DNA of 64,000 bases from an uncultured Sterolibacteriaceae bacterium (GTDB taxonomy: Bacteria; Pseudomonadota; Gammaproteobacteria; Burkholderiales; Rhodocyclaceae). Below are positions 27,809-38,510 of this stretch, in pieces. Each line of letters begins with the position of its first letter. Positions within the stretch are counted from its first letter, which is position 1. Below the pieces are notes generated by a model. That model saw nothing but the letters and a program-made list of their open reading frames with translations, searched no databases and was not told where the DNA came from. The position numbers and the translations under genes were made by a program. The stretch lies in NCBI GenBank assembly GCA_937888595.1, contig CALARK010000020.1, positions 186,001 to 250,000 of the forward strand, in the 5' to 3' direction.

Positions 27809-28276
27809 CGGCGCCATCCGTTCGAGCAGTCCGGCCGCGGCATCCTCGATCAGGTCGAGCACACGTTGGAAACCCTCCGGCCCCCCATAGTAGGGATCGG
27901 GCACCTCATCTTCGTCGAAGCGTGCCGAAAACTCGAGAAACAAGCCCAGCTTGTGGTGATGCTCGGCAGGACACGCCTGACGCAGGAGATCGAGATTGTC
28001 GCGATCCATGGCGAGAATGCGGTCGAAGCGCAGAAAGTCACCGGTCCCGACCTGACGGGCCCGGAGCGCCGACAGATCATAGCCGCGCCCCTCAGCTGCC
28101 TGACGCGCACGCTTGTCTGGCGGATTTCCAATGTGATAGCCATGCGTACCGGCTGAATCGAACTCGAAGAAGCCTGCCAGTCCGGCGCGCTCCGCCATCG
28201 CCCGCGCTACGCCTTCAGCCGTCGGCGAACGGCAGATGTTGCCCATGCAGCAAAAGAGGATCCTGATTTTTTCCAT
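27800..28276 (-). CDS. low-molecular-weight protein-tyrosine-phosphatase
   Basis: 158-residue cytosolic phosphatase. The P-loop CCMGNICRSPTAEG (about residues 9-22) contains the C-x5-R-S motif, and the general-acid loop DPYYGG is near residue 131. Length and motifs fit the LMW-PTP family. The substrate is unknown; there is no tyrosine-kinase or polysaccharide cluster beside it, so it is probably a housekeeping form. 126 bases separate it from the next gene downstream (28277-28401), where I see only a short direct repeat (CACGCCTCG). Confidence 0.92.
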   Translation of the reverse strand: MEKIRILFCCMGNICRSPTAEGVARAMAERAGLAGFFEFDSAGTHGYHIGNPPDKRARQAAEGRGYDLSALRARQVGTGDFLRFDRILAMDRDNLDLLRQACPAEHHHKLGLFLEFSARFDEDEVPDPYYGGPEGFQRVLDLIEDAAAGLLERMAPKK

Positions 28277-28401
28277 TATTTACAGAGTGTCGCAACACGA
28301 TAAGTGAGAGTTGTTCTGGGGCATATGTAGCTTTTTGTGGAATTATGAGTCAAATGGTCACGCCTCGGTCGGCCACGCCTCGACCGCGTCGGCACTGCGG
28401 C

Positions 28402-29160
28402 TTACCGGATGCTCCGGTACTGCCGCCCGCTGATTTTCATGTGACGGATGATATCGTCCGGCTGGTAATCCACATCCTGTGGCATCGTGATCGACGGCGA
28501 ATCGAGAAGCCATGTCTCGACCGTGTGCGTTTTGACACTGTAATGCTGGGCGATGGTCGCCCGAGCATCCGGATCGCTGATCCGCCCTGATTCGACCCAG
28601 GTCAGGTAGCGAATGGCCGCCTCGATGGCCTGTTTCGCCTTGGGGTGCACGGGCAGGCGCGTGGCAGTACGGTGTGCCGCGGCCTCCTGGATCTCGGTAC
28701 GCAGCCTCGCGAGGCATGCCTCAAGATTGCGCTCGATGAACTGTGCCGGAATCGCGAGCATCAGATTGAGGGGCAGCCCGAAGTCTTCGATGGCCATCCC
28801 AAGATTGTCGGTGGCCCGCACGCCACTCATATTTTCATACCGATTGACCCGCTCCCGGAGCGTTTCCTGACTATCGAGGTAGGCGCATATCCGCTTGCCA
28901 CGGGCGTGGGCATAACCGACCTCGAAGCAGGTACCGGAATCCGGTTCGCAGCCACGGAAAGCATTGAGATTGGCAACCACGATGGACGACCGGTCGATCA
29001 GAGCCAGGTTGGCGGCAAAAATTCGCTTGGCTTCGCACTCATCATGGTCAAGCGGCGTCAACGCCTCGAAGCCATGGTGCTGGCAGAGCGTCCTCGCTGT
29101 CGCAGCCCACTCGCGTGCATCGTGGCGGAAGACGTCCGGACCGGCCAGATAGACCTTCAT
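28402..29160 (-). CDS. nucleoside 2-deoxyribosyltransferase-like protein with C-terminal HTH-like domain
   Basis: Starting at ATG 29160 gives 252 residues. The N-terminal 155 or so fit the nucleoside 2-deoxyribosyltransferase fold: MKVYLAGPDVF, SSIVVANLNAFRGCEPDSGTCFEVGYAHARGKRICAYL (substrate Asp and catalytic Glu region). The remaining 95 residues are an extension. Within it RATIAQHYSVKTHTVETWL reads like a helix-turn-helix, which is not usual for this enzyme family. The role could be nucleotide salvage or nucleotide-responsive regulation. It follows yajD by 17 bases. Confidence 0.7.
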   Translation of the reverse strand: MKVYLAGPDVFRHDAREWAATARTLCQHHGFEALTPLDHDECEAKRIFAANLALIDRSSIVVANLNAFRGCEPDSGTCFEVGYAHARGKRICAYLDSQETLRERVNRYENMSGVRATDNLGMAIEDFGLPLNLMLAIPAQFIERNLEACLARLRTEIQEAAAHRTATRLPVHPKAKQAIEAAIRYLTWVESGRISDPDARATIAQHYSVKTHTVETWLLDSPSITMPQDVDYQPDDIIRHMKISGRQYRSIR

Positions 29161-29177
29161 GCTGGGGCGACCAATGC

Positions 29178-29540
29178 CTAACGCCCCTTGCCGAGCATCG
29201 CCTTCAGGTTGGCGAACGGATTGTGGGTTGCCACATTTCCTTGCTTCATCGGCATGGACTTGCCGCTGTCCGCCTCCAGTTGTTTCTGGTGCTCGTTGTC
29301 GTGGCAATAGAGGCACAGCAGTTCCCAGTTGCTGCCGTCCGGCGGATTGTTGTCGTGATTGTGGTCGCGGTGATGGACCGTCAACTCACGCAAATTGAAA
29401 CGGGTGAAAGTGCGCGCACAGCGACCACAAACCCATGGGTAGATCTTCAGCGCCTGCTCGCGATAGTCCTTTTCACGTTGCGCCGCGGCCCTGCGCGCCT
29501 CCGTGACGATACGGTCGAGTTTGGCTGAGTCGGGAAGCAT
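29178..29540 (-). CDS. yajD: YajD-type HNH nuclease family protein
   Basis: From ATG 29540 (120 residues, close to E. coli YajD). HNH core: VCGRCARTFTRFNLRELTVHHRDHNHDNNPPDGSNWELLCLYCHDNEHQ, with two CxxC zinc pairs and the HHRDHNHDNN active-site region. The cellular role of YajD is not established. The longer open frame to 29708 is rejected because the family similarity starts at MLPDSAKLDRIV. Confidence 0.85.
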   Translation of the reverse strand: MLPDSAKLDRIVTEARRAAAQREKDYREQALKIYPWVCGRCARTFTRFNLRELTVHHRDHNHDNNPPDGSNWELLCLYCHDNEHQKQLEADSGKSMPMKQGNVATHNPFANLKAMLGKGR

Positions 29541-29596
29541 CAGGTGGTTCTGGTCACGGCCCTGGCGCACACTTGACGGAGCACACCCCGGATCGG

Positions 29597-30034
29597 TCAG
29601 GTGCGCAGCGGATGGAGCCAGGCGAACAGGACCTGCCCCTGCGACTCGGCCAATTGCGCCAGGTCGGCAAGGCCGTTGAGCATTTCGCCAATCTCGTCTT
29701 CGCCCCATCCTGCATTCTCGAACTCTTCCGTGGCCATGAGTTCATCGGACACTGCCTGCATGGATTCCTCGTCGAGGGTCGCCAGGCGATCGACGACCTG
29801 CGATGCAAGCCGAAGCACGATCGCACCTTCGATTTCGGAAAAATAGCTGGGTTCGTAAAGCGCATACGCATCATCCAGCAGATCACCCGTCAGCACGCAA
29901 TGCAACGTGGCGATCTTCGGGATGGTGAAGTCGCGCAATGCGATGCCGCTCCACTCGCGGGTCGGTTCGACCGAGTCGCCGACCGCTTCGAGTTCATCTT
30001 CTTCGGCGGCGATGATGTTGGTCAGGATGGCCAT
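29597..30034 (-). CDS. hypothetical acidic protein
   Basis: 145 residues, strongly acidic (many Glu/Asp, for example AAEEDELEAVGD and EEFENAGWGEDEIGEMLNGL), with no signal peptide, membrane helix or motif I recognise. It sits where recR is usually found, downstream of dnaX-ybaB, but bears no similarity to RecR (no zinc finger, no Toprim). GC content and codon use look like its neighbours. Confidence 0.7.
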   Translation of the reverse strand: MAILTNIIAAEEDELEAVGDSVEPTREWSGIALRDFTIPKIATLHCVLTGDLLDDAYALYEPSYFSEIEGAIVLRLASQVVDRLATLDEESMQAVSDELMATEEFENAGWGEDEIGEMLNGLADLAQLAESQGQVLFAWLHPLRT

Positions 30035-30065
30035 GCGCGGATACCGTAAGTCAAGACCGATCGCC

Positions 30066-30392
30066 TCAGAAAGGCAGCTTCATCCCGGGCGGCAGCGGCA
30101 GGCCGGCGGTCAGCGCACCCATCCGCTCCTGCGAGGTTTGCTCGGCACGGCGGTTGGCGTCATTGAGGGCGGCGGCGATCAGGTCCTCGAGCATCTCCTT
30201 GTCGTCCATCACGGAAGCGTCGATGGTGACGCGCTTGACATCGTGCTTGCAGGTCATGACGACCTTGACCGCACCCGCACCGGACTGGCCCTCCACTTCC
30301 AGGTTGGCCAGTTCGTCCTGGGCCTTCTGCATGTTTTCCTGCATTTTCTGCGCCTGTTTCATCAGGTTGGCGATGCCGCCTTTGTTCAGCAT
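30066..30392 (-). CDS. YbaB/EbfC nucleoid-associated protein
   Basis: 108-residue DNA-binding protein. MLNKGGIANLMKQAQKMQENMQKAQDELANLEVEGQSGAG is the family N-terminus. The start at ATG 30392 is 11 bases after the dnaX stop. The dnaX-ybaB pairing is conserved; recR, normally third, is missing here. Confidence 0.94.
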   Translation of the reverse strand: MLNKGGIANLMKQAQKMQENMQKAQDELANLEVEGQSGAGAVKVVMTCKHDVKRVTIDASVMDDKEMLEDLIAAALNDANRRAEQTSQERMGALTAGLPLPPGMKLPF

Positions 30393-30403
30393 GGGAGTTT
30401 CCT

Positions 30404-31990
30404 TCAAACGGGTTTGATGGTGGATTCGTCGATGCTCGCATCGAAAAGATCGCAGGCCTCGCGCACGAACGGATCGGACTCGATCGCGGCGATGGCGCGT
30501 TCCTGACGTTCGCGCTTTTCGTTGTCGGCCCGCGACTTCGGCGTTTCGCCGGCCGGTTCGCCGAACTGCACGTCGAGGGCGATGCTGCAACCGAAATGCC
30601 TGCCGAGTTCGGCACGCAGTTTTTCCTGATGCGGCTGCAGGTATTTGTGGGCCGGCGCAAGACGCAGAACCACGCGAGTCTCGTCGCGATCGACCAGTTC
30701 GCAATGCTGGGCGAGTTGCCGCACCATGCCGGTCAGGGGAAGCTGGGCGACCAGCGCATGCCAGTCGTCGGAATCGGCGGCAGCAGGTGCAGGAACCGCC
30801 GGGGCAAAAGTCGGCGCTGGCGGGACGGGGGCCGTTGGCGCCGGTCGAGGCGCAGGACGCACTACGGCCGGGGTAGCGGATGCCGCGGGCATCGGCTTTT
30901 CATTGCCGCTCGCGGGACGGAAGGCATGCAGCCGCAACAGCGTCATGCCGAAGCCGGCCGCCTCGTCGGGCGCCAGCGACAGCTCGCTGCGTCCCTGGAT
31001 CGCGATCTGGTAGCAGAGCTGGAGAAACTCCGCATCCAGCCGTTCGGCATAGGGTGCCAGCCGGCTCCGCTCGCCTTCGTCGAGAATGGCCTGCGGCACG
31101 AACTGCACGAGCGCGATGCGATGGAACAGCGTCGCCAGTTCCTGCAGCGCCGAATCGAAGCTCAGGCTGCGCGCCTCCATGGCGCGCGCCACCTCGAGCA
31201 CCGCACCGATATCGCCGGCGACGAGACCGTCGAGCAGTTCGAAAAGATGCTCGTCACCGACCGTGCCGAGCATGGCCCGCACGCCCTCTTCCTCGATTCG
31301 ACCCGCACCGTGCGCGATGGCCTGGTCGAGCAGCGACAGCGCATCGCGCATCGAGCCGGCAGCCGCTTTGGCGATCTGGCGCAGCGCACCCGGCTCGAAG
31401 GCCACCCCCTCTGCCTCGAGCACGCGCGACAGGTGCTCGACGATATGGCCCGGCGGCATCTGCTTGAGATTGAACTGCAGGCAGCGCGACAGTACCGTCA
31501 CCGGGATCTTTTGCGGATCGGTTGTCGCGAGGATGAATTTGACGTGCTCCGGCGGCTCCTCGAGCGTCTTCAGCATGGCGTTGAAGGCGTGGCCCGAGAG
31601 CTGGTGCACCTCGTCGATCATGTACACCTTGTAGCGTCCGCTGTTCGGGGCATAGGCCGCCTTTTCCAGCAGGGCCGCCATGTCCTCGACGCCACGATTC
31701 GAGGCGGCATCCATCTCGACGTAGTCGATGAAGCGGCCTGCATCGATTTCACGGCAGGGGGTGCACTCCCCGCAGGGCGCGGCGGTGATGCCCTTCTCGC
31801 AATTCAGCGCCTTGGCGAGGATGCGCGAGATCGTCGTCTTGCCGACGCCGCGCGTACCCGTAAACAGATAGGCGTGATGCAGGCGCTGCTGTTCGAGGGC
31901 GTGCGTCAGGGCGCGCACGACGTGTTCCTGGCCGACCAGCGTGTCGAAGGACTTGGGACGCCATTTGCGGGCCAGGACGAGATAACTCAT
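30404..31990 (-). CDS. dnaX: DNA polymerase III subunits gamma and tau
   Basis: Clamp-loader ATPase. The 528-residue protein begins MSYLVLARKWRPKSFDTLVGQEHVVRAL and has Walker A GTRGVGKTT (about residues 45-53), a zinc module (CEKGITAAPCGECTPC), DEVHQLS (Walker B) and SRC in TVLSRCLQF. A Pro/Ala-rich linker near residues 370-400 precedes the tau C-terminal domain. I see no A-AAA-AAG slippery heptamer, so a shorter gamma form made by the E. coli mechanism is not supported. A copy of the dispersed motif lies antisense in the linker. Confidence 0.97.
   Translation of the reverse strand: MSYLVLARKWRPKSFDTLVGQEHVVRALTHALEQQRLHHAYLFTGTRGVGKTTISRILAKALNCEKGITAAPCGECTPCREIDAGRFIDYVEMDAASNRGVEDMAALLEKAAYAPNSGRYKVYMIDEVHQLSGHAFNAMLKTLEEPPEHVKFILATTDPQKIPVTVLSRCLQFNLKQMPPGHIVEHLSRVLEAEGVAFEPGALRQIAKAAAGSMRDALSLLDQAIAHGAGRIEEEGVRAMLGTVGDEHLFELLDGLVAGDIGAVLEVARAMEARSLSFDSALQELATLFHRIALVQFVPQAILDEGERSRLAPYAERLDAEFLQLCYQIAIQGRSELSLAPDEAAGFGMTLLRLHAFRPASGNEKPMPAASATPAVVRPAPRPAPTAPVPPAPTFAPAVPAPAAADSDDWHALVAQLPLTGMVRQLAQHCELVDRDETRVVLRLAPAHKYLQPHQEKLRAELGRHFGCSIALDVQFGEPAGETPKSRADNEKRERQERAIAAIESDPFVREACDLFDASIDESTIKPV
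30806..30830 (+). repeat. dispersed 25-bp motif, copy 5
   Basis: AAAAGTCGG, CGCTGGCG, GGACGGGG on the plus strand: two mismatches. It lies antisense inside dnaX, in the Pro/Ala linker. Confidence 0.7.
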
Positions 31991-32057
31991 GGCCCGGATT
32001 CTAACAAACGGCGCCGGACCTCCTTCAGGAGGCCCGGCTTCTTTGCAGGTTGGAATG

Positions 32058-32606
32058 TCACCCCTGCGATGGCATCATCCGGCCCGGGCCGCCGTGCCTG
32101 CCACCCCTGCCGCCCTTGCGTCCGGGACCCATGTCGGCGGCAAACTGGTCGGCCTTCGCCTTCTGCTCGGGCGTCATCGCTGCGTAGAGGCGATTGAAGC
32201 TTTCATGCACGTCCTTCATGGCGACGAGCCGCTCTTCCATCAGCGACTGCATCTTCGCCATGCGCTCGGGCGCGGACAGCTTCTCGTCGACAGGCTGCGT
32301 CCGGAATGCCTGCATGCCCTTGCCAGCCTCGGCCTTCATCTTCTGTTCGTAGGCCTGCCACAGCGGTTCCTGCGCGTCCGTCACGTTGATCTGGTACTTG
32401 AGCATGGCCAGATGTCGCTCGGCACGCTGTGCGGGATCGAATTTCATGGCGACATGACGGCCCATCTGGCCGCCGGACATGCCCATCGGGCCCATCGCCC
32501 CATTGCCATCGCAACCCATGCCGCGCGAACCACCCTGCGCAAGGGCGACGCCGCCGATGCCGGCAGCCATGATCAGGCCGGCGATGATTTTGTGAGTACG
32601 TTTCAT
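32058..32606 (-). CDS. Spy/CpxP-like periplasmic protein
   Basis: 182 residues from ATG 32606, with AAGGAG upstream. Signal peptide about residues 1-23 (MKRTHKIIAGLIMAAGIGGVALA), then a Gly/Met-rich segment and two LTxxQ-type regions, the clearest being YAAMTPEQKAKADQFAADM. A Gly/Arg/His-rich tail follows. The family comprises periplasmic chaperones or stress sensors. Met/His/Cys-rich ends (GMGCDGNGAMGPMGMSGGQMG) hint at metal exposure, which is inference. Two direct repeats lie upstream. Confidence 0.82.
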   Translation of the reverse strand: MKRTHKIIAGLIMAAGIGGVALAQGGSRGMGCDGNGAMGPMGMSGGQMGRHVAMKFDPAQRAERHLAMLKYQINVTDAQEPLWQAYEQKMKAEAGKGMQAFRTQPVDEKLSAPERMAKMQSLMEERLVAMKDVHESFNRLYAAMTPEQKAKADQFAADMGPGRKGGRGGRHGGPGRMMPSQG

Positions 32607-32658
32607 GTTGGCTCTCCTTGTGAATGAACTTTCGACAGGAGGCATTCAATGCCGCGGA

Positions 32659-32688
32659 TGTAAGCAGGCTATATCCGGTTTGTAAGCA
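32659..32688 (-). promoter_or_regulatory. pair of TGCTTACA direct repeats upstream of the Spy-like gene
   Basis: TGCTTACA occurs on the minus strand at 32688-32681 and again at 32666-32659, exactly 22 bases apart (two helical turns), about 55-80 bases before the start codon. Spacing fits two response-regulator dimers on one DNA face. No regulator is identified. Confidence 0.35.
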
Positions 32689-32707
32689 AACATGAGGGGG
32701 GAGGGAA

Positions 32708-32810
<103 letters not shown>

Positions 32811-32823
32811 GCGCCATTCTATC

Positions 32824-34121
32824 TCACCCGGCCGAGGCCGCGTGACGACCGCGTTCGACATCGACGCCGGCCAGAATGACCAGGCCGACGACGAAGTACC
32901 CGCCGGTGACGAGGATCGCCAGCCGGTGGTCGCCGGCGGTCAGCCAGGTCACCGCGCCGTAGGTCAGCGGACCGAGGATGGAGGACAGCTTCACCGCGAC
33001 ACCCCAAAGGCCGAAGAACTCCCCGTGCCGACCCTCGGGCGCCAGTAGCCCGACCAGCGCACGGCCCGCCGACTGGCTGGCGCCGAGGCACAATCCCGCG
33101 ATGTTCGCCGCCAGCCAGAACATGCCGGCGGACTGTCCCGCCCATGCGAGCAGGGTCATCGCGATCCAGCCGAACAGCGTCAGCCCGAGGGCGCGGACAT
33201 GCCCGATGCGGTCCTGCAGGCGGCCGAACAGCAGCGCGCCGATCGCGGCGGTGACATTGACGACGAAGATCAACTGGATTGTCTCCTCGGTCGAAAAGCC
33301 CATCGCCTGCTGCGCGTAGATCGCGGCCAGCGCGATCACCGTCTGGATGCCTGCCTGGTAGAAGAGGATGCAGAGCATGAAGCGTCGCATGTCGCGGTAA
33401 TGACGCGCATGGCGCAGGGTGGCGAGCACGCGCGAGAACGCCGAGGCCTTCGTAGTCATGGCGGCCTGTTCTGCGATGGCAGGCCGGCGCTCGCGAAGGA
33501 ACAGGAAAGTCGGTGCCGACGCGACGGCGAAAAACACCGCGGTGATCAACAGGCAGGCCGGGACGAATTCCGCCGCACCCTGCCCCTGCCCTTTCGCCAT
33601 GGAGATCCAGCCGAGACAGGCACCGAGCGTCGCCAGCCCGCCGAGATAACCCAGTCCCCAGCCCCAGCCCGAAACGCGGCCGAGGCCCTCCGGACGCGCC
33701 AGCTCGGGCAGGAAGGCGGCGATCAGGTTTTCGCCGCTGGAGAAGCACAGGTTCGAAAACACTAGGAACGCGAGCGCCAGGGCCAGTTCTCCCGGCCCGG
33801 ACGTCGCCAGCCCGACCGTGCCGAGGATGCAACCGGCCGTCGTCAGCGCGAGCCAGCGTTTCTTGCCGTGCAGGTCGGCATGGGCGCCGACGAACGGTGC
33901 CGTCAGGAGGACGATGGCGTAGGACACCGACAGCGCGGCAGTCCACGCGAAGGTGGCCCATGCCGCGTTGCCGGCGATCACGGCAACGAAATAGCCATTG
34001 AAGATCGCCGTGATGACCACCGTGGTGTAGCCGGAATTGGCGAAATCGAACATCGCCCAGGCCCATGCCTCGCGACGCTTCACACCCGCGAGCAGTATCG
34101 GACTGTTCTGGACTGCGGTAC

Positions 34122-34125
<4 letters not shown>
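32824..34125 (-). CDS. MFS transporter, Atg22/UMF1-like
   Basis: 433 residues from ATG 34125, which overlaps the hybrid-kinase stop (ATGA). About 12 membrane segments are visible. The N-terminus REAWAWAMFDFANSGYTTVVITAIFNGYFV matches the Atg22-like/UMF1 branch (W-A-x-x-DFANS). The substrate is unknown; yeast Atg22 exports amino acids from the vacuole. Frames starting upstream at 34306-34308 are readings through the kinase gene. It is the last gene of the comEC-hydrolase-FIST-kinase operon. Confidence 0.85.
33505..33529 (+). repeat. dispersed 25-bp motif, copy 6 (diverged)
   Basis: GAAAGTCGG, TGCCGACG, CGACGGCG on the plus strand: four mismatches. Antisense inside the MFS gene. Confidence 0.45.
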
Positions 34126-36434
<2,309 letters not shown>

Positions 36435-36435
36435 T

Positions 36436-37584
36436 TCAGTCCTGGCGCTCGCCGATCCGGGTGATCGTCATCGTCTGGTTGTGAAGCTGGCAGGGACCGC
36501 CCGGCGCATACGGACTGATCTCACCATACGCGTAGAAGCCGGCCAGCGTCGCCTGCTTGCCAAGCACATCGCCGACCGCCTCGACCTCCTCGTCGACGCG
36601 CGTTCCCATCACCAGCTTCCGTCCGACGCAACTCACCAGGATGGCCAATGTGTCACCCCCCATGCCCGTCATGGCACGCGCACCCTCGGCAGCCGCTTCG
36701 GCACCATTCACGAGGCGATCGGTACTGGCATGCATGAGACGCAAATAGCCGCGCGGGTCGATCGCACCGGCCAGCGTCAGGCTACCCGAGGCCTCATCCA
36801 CGCCGAGAATCGTGCGTATGAGGCCCAGCGCACCATGGTCCTCACCCAGCATTTCGAAAGGAAACAACAGCCCGGTCGCCGGCAGGCCAGTCGCATATTC
36901 GCCGAGATAGCGCTTGTACACGGCGAGTGCTGGTTCGCCATCCAGTTCGTAAAGGACATTGCCGGCACAACGCGTCACCCGGCGCGCCGGCCCGAACGGG
37001 TCCCAGCCGCCGAAGGATCCATGTGCGAAGGACAGCGCGGGGCCGGACAAGCCGACGGCGACGACGGCATCGTCGCGCACGCCATCCGGTCCGATCGTGA
37101 AGGTGCGCGCAAATGCGCCGCCATCGCCGGCGAGTCCGCCGGTGATCGGCAGCTTGCGGCCGACCCGGCTGGCGATGCCCTCCACCAGATCGCTGCCGTT
37201 GATCTGCACGCCCGGCCCGAAAACCAGCACAGCGGCAAGATCCGGGGACATCAGCGCATCGCCGATGCGAACGCCGCTTGCAAGCGAATCCCGCATGCCG
37301 GCAAGGCAGGTGCTCGCCACGGCGATCGATACGCCCTCGAACCGGACTGCCGTGACGATGCAACAGCCCTCCTCGACGCCCTCGCGGCCGATTTCGCCGG
37401 CCGTCGAGCAGCCGATGACCTGCGCGTCAGGAAACGTCTCCTTCAAGGTGATAGCGAAGCGCGGCGCACTGAAATAGCGGACGTCGCCGAAGACCAGAAC
37501 CAGTTGCGGATGCAATCGCGCCAGAGATTCGCAGGCATCTCCCGCGAATTCCGGAGAGCACACAATGACCTGTCCGACCTGCAT
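36436..37584 (-). CDS. FIST-domain signal-transduction protein
   Basis: 382 residues containing FIST N (about 25-215: VFGDVRYFSAP, GCSTAGEIGREGVEEG, PITGGLAGDGG) and FIST C (about 220-365, ending LAGFYAYGEISPYAPGGPCQLHNQTMT). FIST domains are intracellular sensors, proposed to bind small ligands such as amino acids, and often lie beside histidine kinases. The gene ends one base before the hybrid kinase starts, so the two likely act together. The ligand is unknown. Confidence 0.9.
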   Translation of the reverse strand: MQVGQVIVCSPEFAGDACESLARLHPQLVLVFGDVRYFSAPRFAITLKETFPDAQVIGCSTAGEIGREGVEEGCCIVTAVRFEGVSIAVASTCLAGMRDSLASGVRIGDALMSPDLAAVLVFGPGVQINGSDLVEGIASRVGRKLPITGGLAGDGGAFARTFTIGPDGVRDDAVVAVGLSGPALSFAHGSFGGWDPFGPARRVTRCAGNVLYELDGEPALAVYKRYLGEYATGLPATGLLFPFEMLGEDHGALGLIRTILGVDEASGSLTLAGAIDPRGYLRLMHASTDRLVNGAEAAAEGARAMTGMGGDTLAILVSCVGRKLVMGTRVDEEVEAVGDVLGKQATLAGFYAYGEISPYAPGGPCQLHNQTMTITRIGERQD

Positions 37585-37607
37585 CTGCCTTCCCCCTTAG
37601 CGCCGGA

Positions 37608-38510
37608 TCATACGACCGAATCATCCGTGGCCGCCGTCAGGAAAGCACGAACGACCGTCACCTGGGCTTCATCAAGAAACATCGGTGCATGGCCGACGCC
37701 GGCGATCTCGACGGCATCCGCCCGCGGCCCGCGCTCGCGCATCGCTGCGACGGCATCCCGCGACAGCAGGTCGGAAAGCTCGCCGCGAACGACCAGCGTC
37801 GGACAACGGATGGCATCGTAGAGCGGCCACAACTCGACGTCGCGCCCCGCCCCCTGGGCAGCCATGGCAGCAGTGAAAGGTGCGGCGATGCCCGGGTCGT
37901 AGCGCAGGATCATGCGGCCGGCCGGGCCATCCTTGACGACGTTCTGCGTCAGGTGCCGCCACTGCGCGTCATCCAGCGGGCCGAAAGGCGCGGAGACGCT
38001 GCGGACGTAGCTTTCCGCCTCCTCCAGCGAGGCGAAGTCGGGCGGCGTGGCGAGGTATTCGCCGATGCGTGCGAGCGCTGCGGCCGCGATGACCGGACCG
38101 ACGTCGTTCAGGATCAGCCGGCGGATCGGTCCCGGCCCACCGTCCGCACCGAGTTGCGCCGCCAGCGCCATGCCGATCATGCCGCCCATGGAGGTGCCGA
38201 GCCAGTCGACCTGATCGGCATCGAGTCGGGCGAGCAGTGCGATCATGTCCTGCTCATATTGAGGGATCGCATAGTGCGCCGGGTCGCGCAGCCAGTCGCT
38301 CATCCCGCGCCCGACGACATCGGGACAGACGACGCGGTATTCGTCCGCCAGCGCCTGGGCCAGAAAATCGAAATCGCGGCCGCAGCGCGTCAGGCCATGG
38401 ACGCAGACGAGCACGCGCGGATTGGCCGGATCGCCCCACTCGACGTAGGCCATGCGGTGGTAACCGGAGGGGGAGAGGCAACGAACGTAGCGGGGCTCGG
38501 GGGAAGTCAT
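37608..38510 (-). CDS. alpha/beta-hydrolase fold protein
   Basis: 300-residue hydrolase. Oxyanion-region VHGLTRCGRDF near residue 38, nucleophile elbow GTSMGGMIG (about residues 105-113), catalytic Asp region VVRGELSDLLS and His in GVGHAPMFLDE near residue 277. No signal peptide. It resembles soluble esterase/dienelactone-type hydrolases, but the substrate is unknown. It overlaps the comEC stop by four bases. Confidence 0.88.
   Translation of the reverse strand: MTSPEPRYVRCLSPSGYHRMAYVEWGDPANPRVLVCVHGLTRCGRDFDFLAQALADEYRVVCPDVVGRGMSDWLRDPAHYAIPQYEQDMIALLARLDADQVDWLGTSMGGMIGMALAAQLGADGGPGPIRRLILNDVGPVIAAAALARIGEYLATPPDFASLEEAESYVRSVSAPFGPLDDAQWRHLTQNVVKDGPAGRMILRYDPGIAAPFTAAMAAQGAGRDVELWPLYDAIRCPTLVVRGELSDLLSRDAVAAMRERGPRADAVEIAGVGHAPMFLDEAQVTVVRAFLTAATDDSVV

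Noticed and set aside
30404..31990. Programmed frameshift site in dnaX
   Set aside because: The longest A-run in the coding strand is five (AAAAAC context); no A-AAA-AAG heptamer with a following stem was seen.
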